Positions 35,664-44,956 of a stretch of DNA of 64,000 nt are shown here, one piece after another. Each line of letters opens with the position of its first letter. Position 1 is the stretch's first letter. Where the stretch lies: contig NZ_LQBQ01000023.1 in NCBI RefSeq assembly GCF_001507595.1, forward strand, positions 124,001-188,000, read 5' to 3'. The translations under genes were made by a program, and so were the position numbers. The notes under the pieces are model-generated. The model worked only from the letters and a program-made list of their open reading frames with translations, ran no database searches and was not told the DNA's origin. This stretch comes from Ruegeria marisrubri (lineage in GTDB: Bacteria > Pseudomonadota > Alphaproteobacteria > Rhodobacterales > Rhodobacteraceae).

Positions 35664-37639
35664 GCCTGAAACACGTCTTTTCCCCGGTGAAACTGCGCCA
35701 CAAGACTCTGAAAAACCGCATCGTTTTCGGCGCTCACACGACCAATATGGCCCAGAACGGCCTGCCGGGCGATCAGCATCTGGCCTATTACCGCGAACGC
35801 GCAATGGGCGGCGCGGCCATGATCGTGGTCGAGCCGATGCCGGTGCATCCGGCCGCCGTGCTGACGCGCGGCAATTTCCGCCACTCCAGCGACAAGGTGA
35901 TCCCGCATTTCACCCGGCTGACCGAGGCCTGCAAGGCCCACGGCACGGTGATGATCCAGCAGCTTTACCATGTCGGCGCACATGGCGACTGGGACAACAG
36001 CTGGCACGCGAACTGGTCGCCTTCGGGCGGGCCGAGCTATCATGACAATGACGGCAGCCATGAGATGACCGTCGATGAGATAGAAGAGACGATCGACAGC
36101 TTCGTGCAGGCCGCGATCCGTTGCCAGAAGGCCGGGTTCGACGGGGTCGAGGTCTGGGCGGCCTATCACTGCCTGCTGGATCAGTTCTGGACACCGTTTT
36201 CGAACCGGCGCATGGATGAATGGGGCGGCAGCCTTGAAAACCGCACGCGCTTTTCCCGTGAGGTGCTGCGCCGCATCCGCGAGGCCTGCGGCGAGGATTT
36301 CATCATCGGCCTGTCGGTGAACGATGATTCCGACAAGGAAGTCTGCCTCAGCCGCGACGAAATGGTCGAAATCGTGGCCCTGCACGATGCCGAGAACCTC
36401 ATGGATTACGTCACCGTGGGGTCGGGCAGCTATTTCGACTTCTACAAGCTGCTGCCGAGCTTTCAGTATCCCGAAAACCTTGGCGCCGATCTGGCCGAGC
36501 GCCTGAAGGGGGCGGTGCAGCACGCGCTGGTCACGGCCGAATCCAATATCCGCACGCCCGAGAATGCCAACACCGTTCTTGGGTCGGGGCAGGCGGATCT
36601 GGTGGCGCTGGTGCGGGCCCAGATCGCCGACCCTCACCTCGTGACCAAGGCGCGGCAAGGCCGGCTGGAGGACATCCGCGGCTGCCTGACCTGCAACCAG
36701 CAATGCTGGGGCCGGCGGGGGCGGGATTACTACATCTCCTGCCTCATCAACCCCTCGGCCGGCCATGAATACCTGTGGGGCGGCGATCGGTTCACCCCTG
36801 CCGAAAAGCCCAAAACCATTCTGGTGGTCGGGGCCGGCCCGGCCGGTCTGGAGACCGCCCGTGTTGCCGCCGAGCGCGGCCACAAGGTGATCCTTGCCGA
36901 GGCCTCATCCGAGCTTGGCGGCCAGTTCCGGCTTGCCGGTCTGCAGCCCCGCCGCGCGCAGATCACCGACCTGATCGCATGGTATGGGCGGCAGCTGGAC
37001 AAGCTGGGCGTCGATCTGCGGTTCAACAGCTATATGGACGCCGAAGACATTCAGGCGGTCGGAGCCGACGAGGTCGTTCTGGCGACCGGTTCGATGCCTG
37101 CGGGCACGGGGTTCCAGAAAGCCCTGCCGCACGTCCCGGAGTTGCCTGGTATCGAAACTGGCAATGTCTGGTCCGTCGAGGACGTGATGGGTCGTGCTGC
37201 CCGGCTGGGACAGAAGGTCATCGTTCTGGACGAGGGCGGAAACTGGCGCGGAATCGGAACCGCCTGGCATCTGGCCGAAGCGGGCCATCAGGTCTCGATC
37301 GTGACCCCGGATGCGATGGTTGCCAGGGAGTTGTTCCGCTCGGCCACGGATTTCCCGGCCCGTCGCACTCTGGCCAGGCTGGGCGCGTCATTCGTGACCG
37401 AGGCTGCGATTGCCGGCTGGTCGGGGCAGGCGGCCGAGGTGCAGTGCCTTCTGACCGGTGAAAGATCGCAGTTGCTGGCGGATTCTCTGGTTCTGGCAAC
37501 CGGGAACGTTGCCGAGAACAGACTTGCCGGTGACCTGCGCGCCTTGGGGATTGCGTCATACATCGTGGGCGACGCCTGCGCCCCGCGTCTGGCCTCGGCC
37601 GCGATCTTCGAAGGTCGAAAAACCGGTCTGACAATCTAG
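35660..37639 (+). CDS. Second TMADH/2,4-dienoyl-CoA reductase-like flavoprotein
   Basis: A 659-residue FMN/Fe-S/FAD oxidoreductase, paralogous to the gene two upstream. The FMN barrel shows QQLYHVGAHGDWDNSWHANW and YHCLLDQFWTPFSNRRMDEW; the cluster motif is complete: Cys342, Cys345, Cys349 and Cys361 (CLTCNQQC...C). The second Rossmann module starts ILVVGAGPAGLETARVAAER. The C-x2-C-x3-C form is of dienoyl-CoA-reductase type, unlike its paralogue. It overlaps the ProC-like gene by four bases and ends the operon, convergent with torT. Confidence 0.8.
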   Translation: MSLKHVFSPVKLRHKTLKNRIVFGAHTTNMAQNGLPGDQHLAYYRERAMGGAAMIVVEPMPVHPAAVLTRGNFRHSSDKVIPHFTRLTEACKAHGTVMIQQLYHVGAHGDWDNSWHANWSPSGGPSYHDNDGSHEMTVDEIEETIDSFVQAAIRCQKAGFDGVEVWAAYHCLLDQFWTPFSNRRMDEWGGSLENRTRFSREVLRRIREACGEDFIIGLSVNDDSDKEVCLSRDEMVEIVALHDAENLMDYVTVGSGSYFDFYKLLPSFQYPENLGADLAERLKGAVQHALVTAESNIRTPENANTVLGSGQADLVALVRAQIADPHLVTKARQGRLEDIRGCLTCNQQCWGRRGRDYYISCLINPSAGHEYLWGGDRFTPAEKPKTILVVGAGPAGLETARVAAERGHKVILAEASSELGGQFRLAGLQPRRAQITDLIAWYGRQLDKLGVDLRFNSYMDAEDIQAVGADEVVLATGSMPAGTGFQKALPHVPELPGIETGNVWSVEDVMGRAARLGQKVIVLDEGGNWRGIGTAWHLAEAGHQVSIVTPDAMVARELFRSATDFPARRTLARLGASFVTEAAIAGWSGQAAEVQCLLTGERSQLLADSLVLATGNVAENRLAGDLRALGIASYIVGDACAPRLASAAIFEGRKTGLTI

Positions 37640-37673
37640 CAGCGGTCGGCCGTGCCGGCAGAACCATCGGCGA

Positions 37674-38678
37674 CTACTGCAGGGCCGGAAAATAGTCCGC
37701 GGGCGAAATCCGGACCTGTTGCAATTCGCGGCCCGCGCGGGTCAGAAGCACAATCTCCGGCCCGATGGCCGGTGCGTTTCGGACCGGAGGAATTCCGGCC
37801 GCAGCCTGCCGAATCGCCAACACACCCTGTTGCATCGGGTCGTCGAACGCCGCGGCCAGCACGCTTCCGTTCATCAGGCCCCGCAGGATCGTGTGGCTTA
37901 TGTAGGTCGAAACCAGCAGTGGCGGGTCGGGGTCGGCGGAGTTCTCCAACAGTCCCATTGCGGCCTCGACCGCAGGCGCGCTGCCGATCAGGTAGTCGGC
38001 CTCCGGGTGGCGTTGCAGCGCGGTTTCCACCAGCGCCAGTTGCTGTCGCAAACCCGTATCGGCACCGAACACCTCCAGAATGGCGACAGCGCTGCCTGAA
38101 AGCCCCATGCGCAAACCGGCCTCCAGCGGCCCGGTCCAGCCGGCCTCGCGCGGACCGGAAAGGAATACGGCCGTTTTCGGCGGAGATCCCTCTGGATGCC
38201 GCTCCGTCAGATGGCGCCCGATCGCGTATCCCATGTCCTGCCAATCGACGCCGACACGACCGCCGAGAACCTCTGCATGCAGTTCGTTGACCAGCCCGAA
38301 AACGGGGACGGTCGGCGCAACTTGCGTTATCGCATCCGTGAGATCGGGGTGATCCGAAGCGACCGCGCCAATCAGAATCGCATCCACCCCGCGTTCCGCG
38401 CAGGCAAAAAGCTGCTCGATCTGCTGCGCAAGGGCGCGGTAACCACCCGCTTCGTAGAACAGAAGGTCGACGTTCTGCCGCTCCGCTTCCTTTTCCAGCC
38501 CGCATCCGACACTCAGCCAGTACTCGTCCTTGAAATGTGGGACAAGGACACAGAACACCGGCCGTGACCCGGCGCCGGTGACCGATGGCCAGAGCGCGGC
38601 GCATAACGCAAATGCCTTGATTGAACACGCACAGGCGGCCCCGTAGTGTCTGACTATGCGACGGACAAGATTTGACAC
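37674..38678 (-). CDS. torT: TMAO-binding periplasmic protein TorT (start uncertain)
   Basis: A periplasmic-binding-protein fold (FCVLVPHFKDEYWLSVGCGL, VGVDWQDMGYAIGRHL, AVFLSGPREAGWTGPLEAGL, STYISHTILRGLMNGSVLAA) that fits TorT, which binds TMAO and signals to TorS; the adjacent torS gene supports this. A good hydrophobic leader (KAFALCAALWPSVTGAGS) begins near 38618, but no ATG, GTG or TTG lies just before it. The nearest usable in-frame start is GTG at 38678, which overlaps the divergent torS start; an internal GTG at 38558 would remove the leader. Confidence 0.75.
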   Translation of the reverse strand: MSNLVRRIVRHYGAACACSIKAFALCAALWPSVTGAGSRPVFCVLVPHFKDEYWLSVGCGLEKEAERQNVDLLFYEAGGYRALAQQIEQLFACAERGVDAILIGAVASDHPDLTDAITQVAPTVPVFGLVNELHAEVLGGRVGVDWQDMGYAIGRHLTERHPEGSPPKTAVFLSGPREAGWTGPLEAGLRMGLSGSAVAILEVFGADTGLRQQLALVETALQRHPEADYLIGSAPAVEAAMGLLENSADPDPPLLVSTYISHTILRGLMNGSVLAAAFDDPMQQGVLAIRQAAAGIPPVRNAPAIGPEIVLLTRAGRELQQVRISPADYFPALQ

Positions 38679-41436
38679 GCGGCTGATCCAGATCCTTTCC
38701 GCCATGGGGGCGCTGGCCATCATGGTGGGGATCGCCGCAATTGCCGTCAACCGCTATCTGGTTCGAGCCCACAATGACCTGAACCAATCCAGCCTGCCGG
38801 CGATGGAGCTGGCAAGCCGGATCGGCGCCTCGGCCGAGGTGGTCGGCTCGCTCGCAACTGCCTTCGTGCAGGCAGACACCAGCGAAGACCTGGACCGTAT
38901 CTCGGATGCGCTGGCGGCGGCAGTGGGTGACATCGAAGCCGGTGCGAGAGAGTTGGCCCGGGCGAGCCCGTCAGCCCCGGTGCCGGCACCGGAAACGCGG
39001 GCCACCGAGCTCGTCGCACAGATGACCGGAACCGGTCACGACGTATTGAAGCTTGCCGACCGCATCGAGGGTCAAGCGGCCGAGCTGGCGTCACATGGCT
39101 CACGTCTCGACGCGCTGATCGAAGCGGAAACCGACCTTGCCCGGCTTAGAATAACCGCCGGAATCGTCGGCATCTATCTGGATCCGGACGCGAACTCGCG
39201 CCCGGCACTGGACAATCTTGCCGACCGCCATTTCTTCGCCTTCGAGCGGTTGACGGAACTGGCGCGCCTGGTTGATGCCGTGCGTTTGCGGGTGCAACAG
39301 GTGCCGGATATCACGGCGCAACCCGAATTGGTGGCCACGGCTGAGGACCTGTCACGGCATCTCGAGCTGGCCGGGCGCCGTCTCGATTTCCTGCCGTCGG
39401 CAAGTGCCCGGGACGAGGCAGCAGAGCATCTGAGCCGATTCAATTCGGCGATGGCGCCCGGCGGACTGATTGACCTGCAGAAGGACAGGATCGCCTCGGA
39501 GGCGGCAACAGCGGAAGCCAGCGAGCAATTGCGACGGATCATTTCCGACCTGTCGGAACAGGCGCGGCGGGCGCGGGATGCTGTCCAAACCGAGGGATTG
39601 GCGCGTATTGCCGATGTGCAGCGGCAGTCGGCGATGGTGACCGTAGCCCTGCTGGCGGTCGTGGCCGCGGCGGTTGCAGCCGGTTCGATCTTGTGGATCT
39701 ACGCCCGGCGCCGGCTGGTCGCGCGGCTCGGCAACCTTTCGCGCCGTATCGTCGCCGTGGCCGGAGGCGACCATGGCGAGCCGTTGCAAATCAGCGGACA
39801 GGACGAGATCGGGCGGATGGAAAAGGCGCTCAACATCCTGCGCCGCCGTGCCCGGGACGAGGCCCGACTGCGCGAACATCTGGAAGAGGCGGTGATCGCA
39901 CGCACCGGTGACGTGGTGGCCGAGATGCGCGCCTCGGATGCCGCCCGCGCCGAAGCGGAGGCCGCCAACCGCAGCAAGACCGAGTTCCTGGCGCGGATGA
40001 GCCACGAGATTCGCACACCGCTCAACGGGATCATCGGCATGCTCGGGCTGCTGAAGGCCGAGATGAGCGACCCGGATCACCGGGAACGGGTGCAAACGGC
40101 GCACAGTTCGGCCCGCGAATTGCTGGACATCACCAACGACATCCTGAACTACGCAGGCAGCGAGGACGGGGGCAACCGCGGCAATCCGGTGCATTTCAGG
40201 CTGCGCGACCTCGTGGGGCAGATGGGTCACCATTTGCGGTCGCTGGCCGCCGAGAAGGGGCTGGAGGCAGACGTGGATCTGGCGGAAACCGCGCCGCCGG
40301 TGCTCTGCGGCGATGTCGTGAAGATCCGGCAAGTGGTAGGCAACCTGATTTCCAACGCGGTGAAATACACGACGCAGGGAACCGTGACCCTGTCCGTGGA
40401 TCACGCAACCGCGGATGCGAGCGGGCAGCCGGTCGTCAGTTTCACCGTAGCGGACACGGGTATCGGCATGACGCGCGAGGCGATCGAGCACGCCTTCGAT
40501 GCCTACGCGCGCACTGACGCGGTAAAACGCGCCGGGATCGAAGGGCTCGGTCTCGGTCTTGCCATTTCGCGCAACCTAACCGAAGCCCTGGGCGGGGTTC
40601 TGAGTGTCGAGAGCGAGCCGGGAGTCGGCAGCCGCTTTACCCTGACCGTGCCCCTGATGCCCGGCGATGCGGAGTTGATGGAAGAGGACGAGGCCAAACC
40701 TTCCGCTGCGGACCTGAACCGCCGCGTGCTGGTGATCGACGATCACGCGGTGAACCGGATGGTGGCACGGGGCTATCTGGAGCGGATGGGTTGCCGCGTG
40801 CGCGAGGCCGACACCGGGGCCGCCGGGGTGCAGGCAAGCCGTGCGGAACGCTTTGACCTGATCCTGATCGACCACGACCTGCCAGACATGAGCGGCGAGG
40901 AAGTCGCGGCGCGGATAGGCGAGGGCGAGGGCAAGCCGTTGCTGGTGGCCCTCACCGCGCATCTGATCGAGGACACTGCCGAAAACCGCGCGCGTCTCGG
41001 CGTCGCACAGGTTCTGTCGAAACCGGTCTCGCCGCGGGCGCTGTCAGAGCTGCTGGCGGGACTCTCGCCAGTGAACCCGACCAGCGGCGGAACGGACGTG
41101 CACGAAAGCCTGATCGAGGACATTTCCGACCTTGGCCGGGATACGACCGGAAGGATCGTGAGAGAGTTTCTCCAGGACCTCCCAAGTGCCGTCAACGCAA
41201 TCCGAGCCGCACCCGCCGACCAGCAACGCAGAGCGGCACACCGGTTGAAGGGCGCTGCATCGAATTTCCGGCTCGACGACCTCTGCGCTGTGCTGGCAGA
41301 GGTCGAGGATTGCGAGGGTGGCGCGGATGGCACTCTGCTGAACCGGGTTGGAGAATGCGCCAATACCGCCGCCGCGCAGCTGGAAGCCGCCGCCGCGCAG
41401 GCCGGTCTTCAGATAGAGGCGGGATCGACAAAGTGA
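38656..41436 (+). CDS. torS: Hybrid sensor histidine kinase TorS
   Basis: A 926-residue tripartite phosphorelay kinase. Two membrane segments (about residues 13-33 and 325-350) flank a long periplasmic helical domain; then HAMP, HisKA with phospho-His450 in [11 protein letters not shown], HATPase ([17 protein letters not shown]), a receiver with Asp739 in [13 protein letters not shown] and a C-terminal HPt with His862 in [11 protein letters not shown]. It senses TMAO through TorT and phosphorylates TorR. It lies between torT and torR, both on the opposite strand, and its 3' end overlaps torR by 28 bp. Confidence 0.93.
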   Translation: MRRTRFDTRLIQILSAMGALAIMVGIAAIAVNRYLVRAHNDLNQSSLPAMELASRIGASAEVVGSLATAFVQADTSEDLDRISDALAAAVGDIEAGARELARASPSAPVPAPETRATELVAQMTGTGHDVLKLADRIEGQAAELASHGSRLDALIEAETDLARLRITAGIVGIYLDPDANSRPALDNLADRHFFAFERLTELARLVDAVRLRVQQVPDITAQPELVATAEDLSRHLELAGRRLDFLPSASARDEAAEHLSRFNSAMAPGGLIDLQKDRIASEAATAEASEQLRRIISDLSEQARRARDAVQTEGLARIADVQRQSAMVTVALLAVVAAAVAAGSILWIYARRRLVARLGNLSRRIVAVAGGDHGEPLQISGQDEIGRMEKALNILRRRARDEARLREHLEEAVIARTGDVVAEMRASDAARAEAEAANRSKTEFLARMSHEIRTPLNGIIGMLGLLKAEMSDPDHRERVQTAHSSARELLDITNDILNYAGSEDGGNRGNPVHFRLRDLVGQMGHHLRSLAAEKGLEADVDLAETAPPVLCGDVVKIRQVVGNLISNAVKYTTQGTVTLSVDHATADASGQPVVSFTVADTGIGMTREAIEHAFDAYARTDAVKRAGIEGLGLGLAISRNLTEALGGVLSVESEPGVGSRFTLTVPLMPGDAELMEEDEAKPSAADLNRRVLVIDDHAVNRMVARGYLERMGCRVREADTGAAGVQASRAERFDLILIDHDLPDMSGEEVAARIGEGEGKPLLVALTAHLIEDTAENRARLGVAQVLSKPVSPRALSELLAGLSPVNPTSGGTDVHESLIEDISDLGRDTTGRIVREFLQDLPSAVNAIRAAPADQQRRAAHRLKGAASNFRLDDLCAVLAEVEDCEGGADGTLLNRVGECANTAAAQLEAAAAQAGLQIEAGSTK

Positions 41437-42113
41437 TAGCCCTGACCGTGTTCGGTCAGAATCCATTCCGGGTTCGCCGGGTCTCTTTCCAGCTTCTTGC
41501 GTAGCCGTCCCACCACCACGTCGATCACCCTGTCGTTGGCGCGCACCGGGCTGCGACCGATCATTTCCGATAGCCGTGCACGGCTGAGTGTCTGGCCGGG
41601 ACGGTCGGTCAGCGCCGCCAACACTTCGAACTCCTGCGGGGTCAGGGGCTCGACCCGCGCCGCCGAGACCAGCCGGCGACGGATGCGGTCAAAACACCAG
41701 GGGCCGAACGTCTCTACCGGTGGCGGCCCCTGCGGCGCCTGCCCGATGTCGGCGATCCGGGCCAGCAGGTTCTTGACCCGCGCCGCCAGTTCGCGCTTGT
41801 CAAAGGGTTTCGTGACATAGTCGTCGGCCCCCATTTCCAGTCCGACGATCTTGTCCACCTGGTCGTCCCGTGCCGTCAGCAGGATGATCCCCACCCGGCT
41901 CTTCGCCCGCTGTTCGCGAGTGATCGTCAGCCCGTCCTTGCCGTCCAGATTGATGTCGACCAGCAAAAGTTCGGGCGGATCGAACCCGACAATGGTTTCC
42001 ATGTCGTCGGCATTTTCCGCTTCGCTGACGCGGTAGCCCAGCTCGCGCAGATAGGCAGCGAGGCGCATGCGTGTCGTCCGGTCGTCTTCGACGATGAGGA
42101 TGTGCTGGGCCAT
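41409..42113 (-). CDS. torR: OmpR-family response regulator TorR
   Basis: A 234-residue DNA-binding regulator. The receiver domain has ILIVEDDRTTRMRLAAYLRE, the phospho-acceptor Asp in LLLVDINLDGKDGL, and DDYVTKPFDKREL; the C-terminal winged helix has LTPQEFEVLAALTDRPGQTL and SPVRANDRVIDVVVGRLRKK. It controls torA, with which it is divergent across a 114-bp spacer bearing two direct repeats. The torT, torS and torA neighbours give the name. Confidence 0.92.
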   Translation of the reverse strand: MAQHILIVEDDRTTRMRLAAYLRELGYRVSEAENADDMETIVGFDPPELLLVDINLDGKDGLTITREQRAKSRVGIILLTARDDQVDKIVGLEMGADDYVTKPFDKRELAARVKNLLARIADIGQAPQGPPPVETFGPWCFDRIRRRLVSAARVEPLTPQEFEVLAALTDRPGQTLSRARLSEMIGRSPVRANDRVIDVVVGRLRKKLERDPANPEWILTEHGQGYHFVDPASI

Positions 42114-42120
42114 GCGCAGA

Positions 42121-42140
42121 GTTTACAAGTCTTTACATTT
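42121..42140 (+). promoter_or_regulatory. Two direct TTTACA repeats between torR and torA
   Basis: GTTTACAAGT and CTTTACATTT are adjacent ten-base direct repeats, so TTTACA recurs every 10 bp on one DNA face. In E. coli TorR binds tandem decameric tor boxes upstream of torCAD; these repeats have the right geometry and position, though their sequence differs from the enteric box. Confidence 0.45.
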
Positions 42141-42227
42141 TCGAACAAGCCGGTTTGCGGCGAGTCAAGGCCGCCGAGGGTGCGATGGAACATCGTCGCG
42201 CCGAGTTTCTGCCATAGGAGGCCTGAT

Positions 42228-44894
42228 ATGTCATTCGCCAACCCAACGCGCCGCGCATTCCTGCAGGGTAGTGTCGCCTTCGGCGCCGCCACCCTGATGA
42301 ATTCGACCGCGATGGCCGCCATCGACCCGAACTCGTTTGCCGGCCGCACCTTCCATGCCACGCATTTCGGCCCGTTCGAGGCAGTTGTCCGCGATGGCAA
42401 GCTTGTCGGGATCAACGCGATGACCGAGCTGGACGCGCGCCCGACCGAGATGCTGGCCTATGGCTTCATGGACCGCACCTATGACAAAAGCCGGATCAAC
42501 TATCCGATGGTCCGGAAGTCCTATTTGCTGGGTTGGGAAACCGGCGATGTCAAACCCCAGCTTCGCGGCAAGGAAGAATATGTCCGCGTCGATTGGAACA
42601 CCGCCTACAGCCTGACCGCCAAGGCGCTGCTCGACACCGCCACCAATCACGGCAACCAGGCGATCTTCAGCTCGTCCTATGGCGGCTGGTCCAATGCTGG
42701 CGTATTCCGCCCCAACGTGCTGCAGGGGCGACTGCTGAACCTGATGGGCGGCTGCACCAACACGCAAGGGGACTGGTCCGCCGGCGCCTCGCAGATCTCG
42801 CTGCCGCATGTCATCGGCGACATGGAGGTATATTCGGCGCAATCGGCATGGGAAACCATCCGCGACAACACCGAGGTTTTCGTGCTGGTGGGTTGCGACC
42901 CGGTCAAGAACAACCGGATTGAATACCGCGTGGCCGACCACGGCATGTACACCCCGTGGGAAATGATCCGCGACGCCGGGGTCAAGTTCATCTCGATCAA
43001 CCCGCAGCGGACGGCCTCGGATGAATACCTGAACGCCGAATGGATCAGGATCATCCCGAACACCGACGTCGCCCTGTTCCTGGGCATGGCCCATCACGTG
43101 CTTGAAAACGGGCTCGAGGACCGAGCCTACATGGACAGGTACACCGTCGGCGCCGACAAGTGGATCGCCTATGTGAAGGGCGAGACCGACGGCACGCCCA
43201 AGACACCGGCCTGGGCCGCATCCATCACCGGCATTGAAGAGGCCAGGATCAGGGAACTGGCCGAGCTGCTTGCAAGGTCCAATACCGAAATCGCCGGCGC
43301 CTGGGCGCTTCAGCGCGCCCAGCACGGCGAAATGACCCACTGGGCCATCGTCAACTTTGCCGCCCTGACCGGCAAGATCGGCAAACCGGGCTGCGGCGTC
43401 GGCTTCAGCTGGCACTATGGCAATGGCGGCATGCCGCAGTCGGGCAACTCCACGCCGTCGGGCCTGAGCCAGGGCCGCAATTTCGTCAAGGGCATCTGCC
43501 CTGCTTCGCGGATAACGGAGATGCTGGAAAACCCGGGCAAGGAGTTCTTCTACAACGGGAACACCTACACCTATCCGGACGTAAAGATGATCTTCAATGC
43601 CGGCAACAACTTCATGTCGCACCAACAGGACACCAACCGGCTGATCCGGGCTCTGGAAAAGGTGGAAACCATCGTCAGCGTCGATGTCTGGTGGACCGCC
43701 GCAACCCGCTGGGCCGATATCGTCCTGCCCGCGTCCTCGACGCTGGAACGCGACGACATCACGTCGGGCGGCACCTATTCCAACAACCGCGTCTACGCGA
43801 TGAAAAAGGTGATCGAGCCGATCGGCGAGAGCAAGTCGGACTACGAAATCTTCGAAGGGCTCGCCGACAAGCTGGGGCTTTGGGCGCAGTTCACCGATGG
43901 CGAAGACTACATGACCCACATCCGGCGCGCCTATGAGCGGTCTTCGGCAGCCAAGACCACGCCCTTCGAGGAATTCTGGGAGAAGGGCTATGCCGTGATG
44001 GAGACGCCCGACGACGCGCGCAAGTGGACCCGCCACGGCGCCTTCTACGAAGACCCCGACGCACACCCGCTGCACACCGCCTCGGGCAAGATCGAAATGT
44101 TCTGCGAGACCATCGCGAACATGAACATCGATGACTGCCCGGGCATGCCGATGTGGATGGAAAAGCACGAATATCTCGGCAACGCCAGGGAAGGTCAGCT
44201 GCACGTCGTTTCGCCGCACCCGTGGTTCCGTCTGCACAGCCAGATGGATCAGTCGAAAACCCTGCGCGGGCTCTACAAGGTGCAGGGCCGCGAACCGGTT
44301 CGGATCAACAGCCAGGATGCAGCCGAGCGCGGCATCGAGGATGGCGATCTCGTCGAGCTCTACAACGACCGCGGCACGGTCATCGCCGGTGCGGTCGTCA
44401 GTGACGACATCATGCCGGGGGTGATCTCGATCTACGAAGGCGCATGGCCGCAGCTGGACAGCAAGGGGCGCTGCAACTCGGGGCTGGTGAACTTCATCAC
44501 CTCGACACAGCGGTCCTCCGGCCTGTCAGAGGCGACCTCGGCCAACACCGTTCTGGTCTCGCTGCGCAAATGCGTGGACCCCGAAGGCCCCAACACGGCT
44601 TACGAGAAGCCGCCGATCATCGAGGACATGGAAGTGGCCGCGATCGACGAGGACAAGCTGGGCCTCGACCGCCTCTATGAACTCACCGAGAGCCTCTATG
44701 CCGACATGGAGCCGGGTGAAAAGATCTTCTACGAACGCTGCACGGTCTGCCATGGCCCGCGCGAGGTCTCGCACTTCACGCGCCAGCAGTGGAAGGGCAT
44801 CACCCCGTCAATGTTCCCGCGGGCCGGTCTCGACGAGGAAGAAGCGGCACTCGTCATGGACTACCTGATGAAGAACGCCTCTGACGCCATGTAA
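42228..44894 (+). CDS. torA: Periplasmic TMAO reductase TorA fused to a C-terminal c-type heme domain
   Basis: An 888-residue molybdoenzyme reducing trimethylamine N-oxide to trimethylamine. A twin-arginine signal (TRRAFLQGSVAFGAATLM) directs folded export. The body tracks TorA: SAGASQISLPHVIGDMEVYS, WALQRAQHGEMTHWAIVNFA, GFSWHYGNGGMP, ADIVLPASSTLERDD. About 45 residues beyond the usual end form a cytochrome c module with CTVCH (Cys838, Cys841, His842) and Met862 as possible axial ligand, resembling the TorC C-terminal heme domain. The Mo-ligand region reads GGWSNAG (Ser155/Asn156). AGGAGG precedes the ATG. Confidence 0.9.
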   Translation: MSFANPTRRAFLQGSVAFGAATLMNSTAMAAIDPNSFAGRTFHATHFGPFEAVVRDGKLVGINAMTELDARPTEMLAYGFMDRTYDKSRINYPMVRKSYLLGWETGDVKPQLRGKEEYVRVDWNTAYSLTAKALLDTATNHGNQAIFSSSYGGWSNAGVFRPNVLQGRLLNLMGGCTNTQGDWSAGASQISLPHVIGDMEVYSAQSAWETIRDNTEVFVLVGCDPVKNNRIEYRVADHGMYTPWEMIRDAGVKFISINPQRTASDEYLNAEWIRIIPNTDVALFLGMAHHVLENGLEDRAYMDRYTVGADKWIAYVKGETDGTPKTPAWAASITGIEEARIRELAELLARSNTEIAGAWALQRAQHGEMTHWAIVNFAALTGKIGKPGCGVGFSWHYGNGGMPQSGNSTPSGLSQGRNFVKGICPASRITEMLENPGKEFFYNGNTYTYPDVKMIFNAGNNFMSHQQDTNRLIRALEKVETIVSVDVWWTAATRWADIVLPASSTLERDDITSGGTYSNNRVYAMKKVIEPIGESKSDYEIFEGLADKLGLWAQFTDGEDYMTHIRRAYERSSAAKTTPFEEFWEKGYAVMETPDDARKWTRHGAFYEDPDAHPLHTASGKIEMFCETIANMNIDDCPGMPMWMEKHEYLGNAREGQLHVVSPHPWFRLHSQMDQSKTLRGLYKVQGREPVRINSQDAAERGIEDGDLVELYNDRGTVIAGAVVSDDIMPGVISIYEGAWPQLDSKGRCNSGLVNFITSTQRSSGLSEATSANTVLVSLRKCVDPEGPNTAYEKPPIIEDMEVAAIDEDKLGLDRLYELTESLYADMEPGEKIFYERCTVCHGPREVSHFTRQQWKGITPSMFPRAGLDEEEAALVMDYLMKNASDAM

Positions 44895-44906
44895 CCTGCA
44901 TAACGG

Positions 44907-44936
44907 AACGGGCGGCTGGATGACCGGCCGCCCGTT
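44907..44936. terminator. Hairpin between torA and moeA
   Basis: A perfect ten-base stem AACGGGCGGC / GCCGCCCGTT with a ten-base loop begins 12 bases after the torA stop. It lacks a T-run, so it may be an mRNA-stabilising hairpin or partial terminator that tunes moeA expression. Confidence 0.5.
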
Positions 44937-44956
44937 GCGCCCTCCGACAGTCAGCG

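Noticed and set aside
35573..36883. A 436-codon minus-strand frame
   Set aside because: Antisense shadow of the second flavoprotein gene, no motifs.
42231..44237. A 668-codon open frame on the minus strand
   Set aside because: Antisense to torA, rich in His/Val/Gly and without any recognisable domain.
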